64,000 bases of DNA from assembly GCA_030686995.1 (NCBI GenBank), contig CM060703.1:119332861-119396860 (forward strand), in the 5' to 3' direction. The notes beneath the pieces were generated by a model. That model was not told where the DNA came from, made no database searches, and saw only the letters and a list, made by a program, of their open reading frames with translations. The position numbers and the translations under genes were made by a program. Position 1 is the stretch's first letter, and each line of letters starts with the position of its first letter. This document shows positions 53,478 through 64,000 of the stretch, piece by piece. Source of the DNA: Artemisia argyi. Its lineage: Eukaryota > Streptophyta > Magnoliopsida > Asterales > Asteraceae.

Positions 53478-56400
53478 TGTCACACCCCCAATTTACCTGA
53501 CTTGCAGCGGAATGGAATACCTGGGGGTGTCTGTCATAGCACCACAGTTACAGTTACATTGAACGACCTAAAGTGTCGTTTGGAAAATACTGCATTTGAT
53601 CATTGAAATAATTCAGAGTTTACAAAATGAGGTCCCCAAAGTGTGTTGCATGTTTACGAAAACAAGTCATACTAGATCAAACGTTTACATAAGTGCATGA
53701 AATAATGATGAGACGCGTCGACTCCGCGACTCCATGAAGGTCCAAATGCATGTCTCATGAGCTACCTTAATAACCTGAAATACATTGCTAAAACGTCAAC
53801 ACGAATGTTGGTGAATTCCATAGGTTTGTAAAATGTACTGATGTACGGCCACCACAAGTAAAATGCAAGATAAAAATCTCGTGAAAATTGTACAATAGCC
53901 TTAAGCTCATGACACCGAAGCTATGACTGATGAAATTCTATGCCCCTCCCGAATGTTCTGCCGAAACATTCAAATGTAAAAGACATGACATGCATCCGCT
54001 TACTGTTGGTATCCACTACCACGGATGGAGGCGTCACCCTCGATAGATCTATCCACTCACTCTCACTTAGTACTTGAAATTAACGGTTCATGATGTTACA
54101 GGGGACTTAGCACTTGGCAAGGTAACTTAAGCTATGTACATGTTTGAATACTTGGGCTCGTACTGAAATAATTGATGCAATGTATTCCCCCCGTGGGATT
54201 TGAAAACAATCAAAAATGTTGAATTGAAAACGGGGCTATGAAAACTCACCTCAACTGATGAAACTGTCATGAAATGAAATGAACCCCAATGAACAATTTG
54301 CTGCCGCAACCCAATATGATGGTACCACATGAACATGTAATGAGCTGAAAAACAAGGCGCGCACACTAGCCACAACCTAATGTGAATGATGAACGATCTA
54401 CTTTAGATCATGAAATGATGTTATGAATGTCCATGCACATGTTTCCTATACCACTCTACTCTTTGAAAAACACTTGTTGTTATCAAAAGTATATAATCCA
54501 AGAAGTTGGAAAAATATTGCTATTAGAAAATATAAATAGCTAGTTATATTATATATACTTATATATATATATATATAACGTAAGTTCTCATGTTGACGTT
54601 GAAATACTCGGGTTGTAATCCTTGAAATGATGAAAACATACTCGTAATAACTAATACTACGTTAGTTATAAAGCTCGGTACTTGATATTACTTCTAGCTC
54701 AAAAATGTACTTCGTAGTTTTTGCGCCAAATTTAATAAAAGCTGTCAATTGTAAAATGGTTTTAGCCGATATTCAAACGAGTATATCTTTGTCGTTACTT
54801 GTCCGTTTTACTTGTTCTTTATATCCACGGTTACGTCTTAGTATGTAGTAATATATTTTGGAAAGCTCGGCTCCTCCGGGTTACGTCTAAAGTCTCTTTT
54901 TGTACCATGAAAAACGTCCAACAGCAACTATTTTCAGAAAAATACTTTTCGTCTACAATCTTGCAAAAATCATAACTCCTTCGTTATAGACTCTTTTTAA
55001 TCCGTTCTTTCGCCTACGGATTCGTTTTTGAAAGTATTTTCTAAAAATTTTGCCAAAGTTTCCTTGGTGTTTACTGATTTTCCAGATTTTTACAAAACGG
55101 GACAGCATGTCTAAAATAGGTTCCAAATCAAGTTTCCAAGGTTAAAAACCAATTTCTACCATCACCAAACCTCTTGTAATCACCACATGACTAATCTAAT
55201 CTTACCATACACCTTCTTAGGGTGCCATGGACTCCTAACCAAGTTATTAGAGCAAGGGGATTCATAATTAAAAAGTTAGGGTTTGTATGTTTGTTTTTAG
55301 CCAAAATAAAGTGTGGTATAGCTACTTGTACATGGTTTTTAGCATGATACTTATGTAATACATGTAAAAATAGGATGATCCATGAAAAAATAAAGATGAA
55401 AACTTACTTGATAAAATGAGATGATTATAGGATGATTATGCTTGATGTTCTTGTGTTTTTGTTGCTTGATTCTTGTTTAGACTTGTAAAATGAACAACTT
55501 TTGTGTTTTACTTCATGAAAAATGATCACTTGATCTATGTATTAATTATGGGTCGTGGGTTTTGATGGGAGGAAGGAGATGAGAAGAATTTTTGGATCTT
55601 GAAAAAGTGTATGTTATGATTTTATGATTTGGTAAAGTTATGTTATTAAGTGTTTATTAGTTAAATACTAATAATCAATGCACAAGGTTAAAAAGGGGTG
55701 GTCTTGGGCTGGTTTTTGGGTGTGAAAAGGAGTAGCCAAAACGGTTTTGATCACTTAGAAAATATAGTGTAGCGTTAAGTGTTATTACGCGTTATTCGTT
55801 AAAATCGGGTACCGGGTTTAATAGCAATAAACGTTCACGAAATTAACCGGGATGAAATAAAGTCATAATAATGATAAAAACATATTAAAAATATGTTGGG
55901 TACATTTACTGAGTGATCGGGTGATTATTGTTTAGTTTTCACGAAAACCGTCGTAATATTCATAAGCGTACGTTATAAATAAAATAAATTTCCAAAATAC
56001 TGGGTAACTGTATGTTATAACTTTTATGATGTTAAAATGGATATAAAAATATGTCGGGACCATTGTGGGAATATTTAGATATATTCGTCGTGTATAAACC
56101 ATGTGTTAACGTTTACTATAATTACTTATACGTAAAAACGTTAAATGTACTGAATATAGTAATTTGAAAATCCTGAGAGTGGTATAACATGAAAATGTTG
56201 TTATGATGATATGCAGACTATCCCCAGTCCGTATGAAATGTTATTACTGATAATGCATGAATTCGCACTTGAACCAATATGGTTACGCGAATTTGAATAC
56301 CCGTAAACTAAATTTACGATGAAATGTGTAATGCACGTGAATGATGAAATCTTTTCCCGCAATGAATAGTGTTCCATGAATAGTAAATTTCCCAAAAGTT

Positions 56401-56539
56401 TCTCAGAATATCAAATTGACCTCGAAAACGATGAATAGTAAACTGATGAATAGTGTTTTGATGAATAGTGTTTGATGAATAGTGTTTTTCCAAAGTTCGG
56501 GAAATGACCTGAAATGACCTGAAATGGTGAGTTGTGACA
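53478..56539 (-). repeat. Element D left (3') LTR, 3062 bp
   Basis: Bounded by TGTCACACCCCC and GAGTTGTGACA. On the minus strand it begins with six CACTATTCAT units within about 180 bp. Small open frames in it (54127-54375, 56201-56395) recur in the right LTR and are not genes. Confidence 0.96.
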
Positions 56540-56557
56540 GTCTTCCCCCCTAAAAGG
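56540..56557 (-). other. Polypurine tract of element D
   Basis: Minus strand CCTTTTAGGGGGGAAGAC, directly before the LTR. Confidence 0.85.
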
Positions 56558-56584
56558 AACTTCGTCCCGAAGTTCAGTTTATGT

Positions 56585-56735
56585 TGGTCTCTGAAAACGT
56601 ATTGGTGAAAAGGTGATGATATTCGAGAATTCCAGCGAACTCTAACGATAGGAATTCGACTCTGTTTCAACTGTTTGACCACATGGTCCATGATTTCTGT
56701 TGGTTCTCTTACAAGGTCTGAAATTGTCATTTGGG
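56585..56735 (-). pseudogene. Tekay-type chromodomain remnant of element D
   Basis: The minus strand reads LVREPTEIMDHVVKQLKQSR followed by IPIVRVRWNSR. This matches the EPVEIMDREVKQLKxSRIPIVKVRWNSRRGPEFTWE signature of Tekay chromoviruses. The RGPEFTWE end is lost, and the surrounding 138-codon frame runs on into the LTR, so it is not functional. Confidence 0.85.
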
Positions 56736-56779
56736 ATGGATCCCTTCCAATGGAATCATGAGTGACTCATCTGTAAGTC

Positions 56780-59700
56780 ATTTCTGGGGATCTGAAAATG
56801 TGAAATATGTTCGTGTAATCCTGTTGTTCTCTGACAATGTTCAAGTCTGACAGCCACTAAGCCTACCCTGTCTGAAATATAAATGGTCCAGTGTATATTG
56901 GTGTAACTTTCCAAGTTTTCTGAACGATAACATGCCTTTCCCTAGGCAGAACTTTTTGCATAACTCTACAGAACTTGAAGTTTTAATGGTTTACGACTTA
57001 TTGAACTTGTAACTGATTCTTGACTTGTAGAAAATTTCTGGTTATCTCATGAATGCCTACTGAACTAGTGAGTTGAGCTTTTTCTGAGTTTGGCCCATCA
57101 ATCGATGGACTGCGCTTCTTAATGTTTTAAATGTGGTACTGGTAATATATACTGCTGAATTCTGCCAGAACTCAAGTTTGTATGCTAGTTGGTCGATTCT
57201 AAAATGAATCTTAAATAGTCCAATATGCTAAAGGTTCAACCTTTCTTGTTATCCAATTTGTATCGTGCCAATCCAAGGCAATGCTTTTAACTTAGTTTGT
57301 TCTCCCACTTGAATCTGGATGGTTTGTTGTTCAGGATATCCAATCCAAATGATGTGTGTTATGTACTAATCTAACTTCTGCCAGTTTCCCGTTGTTGGTG
57401 TGATAACTATTGTTGTAGATGAATTTGATTTATGTTGAGTGATTAGTCCAACCGTTTACAGGGTCAATCACTCATGCTCTGAGCATACTTTCCTATGTTT
57501 GAATTGTTCTCTTGCTTTGACCATCGTTCTGAGGATGATAGTGATGTTTACATCTAAATGGGTTTATGAAGGAAATCCTGAAATGAATACCTGAGGTCCA
57601 AGTTGAATCGGTTTCCTTAACAGGAAATACTGAAATGGGTACAATAAACCTTTGTGACTAATTCCATAACGTTCGGTCCTTCGAACTTGGCGTTATCTGA
57701 AGGGATAGCATATAGGTAAGAATTTGATTCCTTGTGTTTTGTTCCAACGGATGATAAAACATATGTTTTTCTTTGCCTATTGGGTTTGGTCTCCACTACT
57801 GAAGTTCGTGATCAATTTGTGATGTCCTCCTAATTCCTTCACCACATATACCAAATATTCTCTATTGTCCAGTCACAAATCCTAAATGCATAAGCGATGT
57901 TGTAGAGAAATTGGTTCTGGAAATTTGTCTCGCGATTGTGAGTTTTAGTTGAAATCCTTTTCTGAATAAACGAATTTAGAAAAATGGAGCAAATGATTTA
58001 CTGAGTAATATTTTCCTTGATGATTCAAAATCCAGTAGTTATGAAATAGGAACTGTTTTCAAACATGTTGTGATTAAGACTGCTTACCAAAGTTTGATGT
58101 TTATGTATATTTCTAATTGTACAATAGTGTTGCTAAAGTTTGACCAAAAAGGATCGCACTTGTTCAAAATAGGAATTTCAGAAATCATTTTTCCACAGGG
58201 TATGTGATTTATGTAAACGCATCAACTTTATTTAAAAGTGAAAACACTGAAAAGGATAAAATGGTAGAATAGGAAATGTTCGCTTAAATGCATAGATGTC
58301 TAACACTTAGTTCCTGAAGTTGGATAATGTCTATTCTGTTTTCCCATGTAGATGAGGAGATATGTTCTGGTTTGATCCTTTGCTTGGTATGAAGGTGAGG
58401 TTATCTGAAATTTCTAGTGACATAAGGCCTTAGAGGAAATTACATCGATATACTTGATTCAAACAATTGTCCTTTGTGAAAACTTACTGCAGGAAAGTTT
58501 ATGTATGGATGAGGCCATGTTTAAATGAAATGCTCTACAGTCTCAATTAGAAGCTTGGTTTATTTCTATTGTGTTGTCCTGCGGACATTTATTGAGTTCA
58601 ATCCTGTAGCTCAGTATAGCTAGTACCCTTGAAAAATGACATTGGACAACTAAGTCAGAGATGGTGTTTAGGATAGTCTCGCAGTATCTGAGGATTGTTG
58701 TTGAGTTATGAATTCTCTCTCTATATACTTCTAGTTCTGGTTAGTAGTTCTGTAATCCTTTCGTTGCTTCTATTGTATAAAGGAATCCTGCATGTAATTG
58801 ATATGGAAAGTCTCTTCTAGGGAATTCAATGGGAAGAATCCAACTTAATGGCTAAGTGAGTGACATGTAGGGTAAGTATCCAGGGATAGTTCGGCAAAAT
58901 GGATGTTTATGAATGAGTTCCTTTGTTTACAAAACTTTTGGATGAAGATTGTTATCAACAATCCTTTGAAAAGGTAATTATTTCCTTCATGGCATAATCC
59001 TTCCTGAATTTTACATAGGTGATCAGGCTATGTATAATTGAGGACTAATGATGCGATGTTGGATTTTGTCAAAATATCATAACTTTTCTCAAAAGTTTTA
59101 GATGGTGTTCAACGCATTGTTATAAAAATGGTATCCTGATGTTTCCTTTCAAGTAACATGAAAATTGCTTCGCGTAATAATAGTAAATACTTGGTGTAAT
59201 GACAGAAAAATCAATGTATAGGATGGTAATAAAATAGCTTACTTCAGAAATTTTTCTGTAAAACAATTTCCCCATATGATAGTAAAATAGCTTGAATGGT
59301 GTATTGGATACGTGGGTGAATCTTGTCGAATGGTAATAGTCTACTAATTCGTCAAAAACGAAATCAACCTAATTCCTGAAGAATCTGCGGATGTTTCTGT
59401 TGAGTCCGTGTTATTGGTATTATCTACTAGATGTCATCTAGTTCATGGCAAGTGGGAATGGAAAAGGAAAAATGACAATGATGGTACTAGTGTATGGAAT
59501 ACTACCCTCTTTCGCGCTACCTCGCGACATCCAAAAGGTAAAACTAAAGTACACACTGTGGGAAGGCCAATAGTGTAATAAGTAACTGATGGTGGTGATA
59601 GTACCTGAGTAGTAAGTGCCCTACTAGTGATGGAAAGAAAACACACTATCTTCCTTGCAATAAGCATCCTAATAAGTCCATTAAGATTAATTCTGAATAC

Positions 59701-60060
59701 ATTACCAAAAGGCATTCTATGTACGGGCTGAATGATAGGAAAACTCTGTTCCTATGGCAAATCAATAGTACTAATGGTGGTGTAAGTGCAACTGATGGTA
59801 TAATGGTAGTGGAAGATGACAAGGCATCTTCAATGTCGGAATACGATAAAAGGATGTCAGGGTGAGTATCTGAAGACATGTCACTTGTGAACCAGGTCAA
59901 TAAAATGATATACATATACGGATATGAGTATAAATAACTCGCACAGGGTATGTATGAAACAACATGTATCATGATTATGCACTTATGATGAATTGATGAG
60001 ATGCTATGATGATGCGGTTATAGTCTAGGGTCCAAGATACATCCTAGTTCGCTATAACCT
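56780..60060 (-). other. Degraded interior of element D
   Basis: Non-coding on both strands; the longest frames (59443-59715 and 59646-59972, minus) show no domain. Probably decayed gypsy pol sequence retained as packaging or spacer sequence. Confidence 0.6.
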
Positions 60061-60077
60061 TAGCTCTGATGCCAATC
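60061..60077 (-). other. Primer-binding site of element D
   Basis: The minus strand reads GATTGGCATCAGAGCTA; TGGCATCAGAGC differs by one base from the tRNA-Met complement. Confidence 0.88.
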
Positions 60078-63000
60078 TGTCACACCCCCAATTTACCTGA
60101 CTTGCAGCGGAATGGAATACCTGGGGGTGTCTGTCATAGCACCACAGTTACAGTTACATTGAACGACCTAAAGTGTCGTTTGGAAAATACTGCATTTGAT
60201 CATTGAAATAATTCAGAGTTTACAAAATGAGGTCCCCAAAGTGTGTTGCATGTTTACGAAAACAAGTCATACTAGATCAAACGTTTACATAAGTGCATGA
60301 AATAATGATGAGACGCGTCGACTCCGCGACTCCATGAAGGTCCAAATGCATGTCTCATGAGCTACCTTAATAACCTGAAATACATTGCTAAAACGTCAAC
60401 ACGAATGTTGGTGAATTCCATAGGTTTGTAAAATGTACTGATGTACGGCCACCACAAGTAAAATGCAAGATAAAAATCTCGTGAAAATTGTACAATAGCC
60501 TTAAGCTCATGACACCGAAGCTATGACTGATGAAATTCTATGCCCCTCCCGAATGTTCTGCCGAAACATTCAAATGTAAAAGACATGACATGCATCCGCT
60601 TACTGTTGGTATCCACTACCACGGATGGAGGCGTCACCCTCGATAGATCTATCCACTCACTCTCGCTTAGTACTTGAAATTAACGGTTCATGATGTTACA
60701 GGGGACTTAGCACTTGGCAAGGTAACTTAAGCTATGTACATGTTTGAATACTTGGGCTCGTACTGAAATAATTGATGCAATGTATTCCCCCCGTGGGATT
60801 TGAAAACAATCAAAAATGTTGAATTGAAAACGGGGCTATGAAAACTCACCTCAACTGATGAAACTGTCATGAAATGAAATGAACCCCAATGAACAATTTG
60901 CTGCCGCAACCCAATATGATGGTACCACATGAACATGTAATGAGCTGAAAAACAAGGCGCGCACACTAGCCACAACCTAATGTGAATGATGAACGATCTA
61001 CTTTAGATCATGAAATGATGTTATGAATGTCCATGCACATGTTTCCTATACCACTCTACTCTTTGAAAAACACTTGTTGTTATCAAAAGTATATAATCCA
61101 AGAAGTTGGAAAAATATTGCTATTAGAAAATATAAATAGCTAGTTATATTATATATACTTATATATATATAACGTAAGTTCTCATGTTGACGTTGAAATA
61201 CTCGGGTTGTAATCCTTGAAATGATGAAAACATACTCGTAATAACTAATACTACGTTAGTTATAAAGCTCGGTACTTGATATTACTTCTAGCTCAAAAAT
61301 GTACTTCGTAGTTTTTGCGCCAAATTTAATAAAAGCTGTCAATTGTAAAATGGTTTTAGCCGATATTCAAACGAGTATATCTTTGTCGTTACTTGTCCGT
61401 TTTACTTGTTCTTTATATCCACGGTTACGTCTTAGTATGTAGTAATATATTTTGGAAAGCTCGGCTCCTCCGGGTTACGTCTAAAGTCTCTTTTTGTACC
61501 ATGAAAAACGTCCAACAGCAACTATTTTCAGAAAAATACTTTTCGTCTACAATCTTGCAAAAATCATAACTCCTTCGTTATAGACTCTTTTTAATCCGTT
61601 CTTTCGCCTACGGATTCGTTTTTGAAAGTATTTTCTAAAAATTTTGCCAAAGTTTCCTTGGTGTTTACTGATTTTCCAGATTTTTACAAAACGGGACAGC
61701 ATGTCTAAAATAGGTTCCAAATCAAGTTTCCAAGGTTAAAAACCAATTTCTACCATCACCAAACCTCTTGTAATCACCACATGACTAATCTAATCTTACC
61801 ATACACCTTCTTAGGGTGCCATGGACTCCTAACCAAGTTATTAGAGCAAGGGGATTCATAATTAAAAAGTTAGGGTTTGTATGTTTGTTTTTAGTCAAAA
61901 TAAAGTGTGGTATAGCTACTTGTACATGGTTTTTAGCATGATACTTATGTAATACATGTAAAAATAGGATGATCCATGAAAAAATAAAGATGAAAACTTA
62001 CTTGATAAAATGAGATGATTATAGGATGATTATGCTTGATGTTCTTGTGTTTTTGTTGCTTGATTCTTGTTTAGACTTGTAAAATGAACAACTTTTGTGT
62101 TTTACTTCATGAAAAATGATCACTTGATCTATGTATTAATTATGGGTCGTGGGTTTTGATGGGAGGAAGGAGATGAGAAGAATTTTTGGATCTTGAAAAA
62201 GTGTATGTTATGATTTTATGATTTGGTAAAGTTATGTTATTAAGTGTTTATTAGTTAAATACTAATAATCAATGCACAAGGTTAAAAAGGGGTGGTCTTG
62301 GGCTGGTTTTTGGGTGTGAAAAGGAGTAGCCAAAACGGTTTTGATCACTTAGAAAATATAGTGTAGCGTTAAGTGTTATTACGCGTTATTCGTTAAAATC
62401 GGGTACCGGGTTTAATAGCAATAAACGTTCACGAAATTAACCGGGATGAAATAAAGTCATAATAATGATAAAAACATATTAAAAATATGTTGGGTACATT
62501 TACTGAGTGATCGGGTGATTATTGTTTAGTTTTCACGAAAACCGTCGTAATATTCATAAGCGTACGTTATAAATAAAATAAATTTCCAAAATACTGGGTA
62601 ACTGTATGTTATAACTTTTATGATGTTAAAATGGATATAAAAATATGTCGGGACCATTGTGGGAATATTTAGATATATTCGTCGTGTATAAACCATGTGT
62701 TAACGTTTACTATAATTACTTATACGTAAAAACGTTAAATGTACTGAATATAGTAATTTGAAAATCCTGAGAGTGGTATAACATGAAAATGTTGTTATGA
62801 TGATATGCAGACTATCCCCAGTCCGTATGAAATGTTATTACTGATAATGCATGAATTCGCACCTGAACCAATATGGTTACGCGAATTTGAATACCCGTAA
62901 ACTAAATTTACGATGAAATGTGTAATGCACGTGAATGATGAAATCTTTTCCCGCAATGAATAGTGTTCCATGAATAGTAAATTTCCCAAAAGTTTCTCAG

Positions 63001-63133
63001 AATATCAAATTGACCTCGAAAACGATGAATAGTAAACTGATGAATAGTGTTTTGATGAATAGTGTTTGATGAATAGTGTTTTTCCAAAGTTCGGGAAATG
63101 ACCTGAAATGACCTGAAATGGTGAGTTGTGACA
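60078..63133 (-). repeat. Element D right (5') LTR, 3056 bp
   Basis: Nearly identical to 53478-56539. Confidence 0.96.
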
Positions 63134-63509
63134 ATTCATATCCCTATACCTAACGTTACAACCCTTTAAAAGACCTCTTTGATAGTTTATCCTAGGTGCT
63201 TACGCCATGTGGTGGAGGTTTGATCCTTTCCCAAGCCTATGGTAATCTATTTTGCTATGACAGGTAGTGAGAGATATCTTCCACTTCCATAATTTTATAT
63301 TACTTTATTACACCCGAGAGATGTGAGTATCTAAACACTATTTGTGAGGTGCTTGTGTATGATCTCCGTGCTTGTCTATTGGTCTTTAGTGGAACGATTA
63401 TTTGTTGTAATTACTTTTATATTAGTGTTAAATGACCCCTAACTTGTCTTTTGAGTAGAATAAAAGCTCATTTGCTTGAGGACAAGCAAATATCAAGTGT
63501 AAGGGTATA
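63134..63509 (+). other. Athila 3' region, continued, with polypurine tract
   Basis: Resumes the Athila sequence after element D. AAGTGTAAGGG at 63495-63505 lies five bases before the right LTR and is the likely true polypurine tract. Confidence 0.75.
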
Positions 63510-64000
63510 TGATTAGGCGAAAAATGATCCGTTTTTAGGGGGTCATTTAAGCCCGAATCCGACTTTATTTGATCAAATATTGCCCTAAATCGTTCCTTTT
63601 GTGATTTTAGGTACTTGGAGAGTGAATTCTGGAAAAGAAGCCATTTTGGACGTTTTTGGAGCATAAAAGTGAAGAAAACGGCAAAGTATCAATTTTCCAT
63701 GCTGAAGACACTAGGTGACGGCGTCAAGAGTTATACCCTGACGGCGTCAGACATCAAGAATAAAACACCGTAGTTGATGACGGCGTCAAAAGTCATCCTG
63801 ACGGCGTCAAAGTACCAAGAATAAAATACCGTAGGTGGTGACGGCGTCACACAGGCCGTCATAAGTAGATCAAGGCCGTCCGAGGAAGTATTTGGCGGCG
63901 AGGTGACGGCGTCACATGGTTGTCTTGACGCCGTCAGCCCAGTTTTCCTATATATAGTTTTCTAGTTTTTACATTATGAAGAGAGAAGTTTTGGTGAAAC
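63510..64000 (+). repeat. Athila right LTR, first 491 bp
   Basis: Matches 44463-44953, including the palindrome cluster and TATA box; cut by the window edge. Confidence 0.95.

Larger units (their letters stand above)
53478..63133 (-). mobile_element. Very young Tekay-derived non-autonomous LTR element D
   Basis: LTRs at 53478-56539 and 60078-63133 are flanked by ATTCA at 53473-53477 and 63134-63138. By eye they differ at only about three or four bases (for example near 60665, 61895 and 62863) plus a 6-bp TA length change, so insertion is very recent. Orientation is minus: primer site at the right LTR, polypurine tract at the left. The 3.5-kb interior has no gag-pol; a chromodomain remnant shows descent from a Tekay-type chromovirus. 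It lies in the Athila 3' region. Confidence 0.96.
44463..64000 (+). mobile_element. Athila-type gypsy retrotransposon (runs off the right edge)
   Basis: The left LTR (44463-45870), tRNA-Asp type primer site, gag, pro-pol, a long 3' non-coding region and the first 491 bp of the right LTR (63510-64000) are in the window. DLGAS protease and the FMDD RT box with no chromodomain place it in the Athila/Tat group. It is inserted in the RT gene of the LINE after ADDI; the expected target duplication is ACATT (44458-44462), but its partner lies outside. Element D (53478-63133) is nested in its 3' region. Coding capacity is nearly complete, with three in-frame stops. Confidence 0.95.

Noticed and set aside
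54127..60975. Pairs of identical small ORFs (54127/60727, 56201/62795, 33471/40747, 35997/43236)
   Set aside because: They are duplicated because they lie in LTR pairs; they show no domains.
53478..63133. Possible segmental duplication of 3 kb blocks
   Set aside because: TG...CA ends, primer site, polypurine tract and the ATTCA duplication show the blocks are the LTRs of one element.

Overview
The window is a transposon-dense stretch of a eudicot nuclear genome. Evidence for this is plant Copia and Athila pol genes, Tekay-type chromovirus remnants, a plant RTE-type LINE, PIF1/Helitron remnants and long AT microsatellites. The style of the LINE ORF1 tail and the foldback repeat suggests Asteraceae, but that is recollection of family style, not a search. 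I see no intact host gene, no CRISPR array and no tRNA or rRNA gene. Every long reading frame belongs to a mobile element, and almost all are broken.

Layout. 1-447: decayed 3' end of a LINE (minus). 448-7331: complete Ty1/copia element (minus) with LTRs, 5-bp target duplication AATAC, polypurine tract, and gag-pro-int-RT-RH carrying one nonsense codon and one frameshift; a LINE-like piece with a 10-bp target duplication sits in its 3' region. 7337-16830: old accessory region with exon-like gene fragments, an 832-bp foldback element between compound TA/GT microsatellites, a tRNA-derived SINE with a 16-bp target duplication, and a broken Helitron-type PIF1 helicase. 16830-21212: an Athila/transposon-type ORF fragment (minus), split by a 3.4-kb solo LTR with TSD TTATG.

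21213 to the right edge is one nest of insertions. Chromovirus B (starts 21213, plus) holds a solo LTR (25240-28351, TSD AACCT) in its interior. An RTE-type LINE lies in B's 3' LTR at 30888/30889. The LINE is in two pieces in opposite orientation: endonuclease half inverted at 30889-33133, RT half forward from about 43944. This matches 5' inversion by twin priming. A chromovirus derivative E (33134-43918, TSD ATGTA) sits in the LINE 5' UTR. An Athila-type gypsy element (44463 to beyond 64000) sits in the LINE RT domain. A further chromovirus derivative D (53478-63133, TSD ATTCA) sits in the 3' region of that Athila element.

How the parts work together: the Athila element keeps a nearly readable gag-pol (three in-frame stops) and a promoter-like LTR with seven TGACG palindromes upstream of a TATA box. 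D and E have almost identical LTR pairs but short, non-coding interiors, so they look like recently moved non-autonomous derivatives using proteins made elsewhere. All identity statements are by-eye comparisons.
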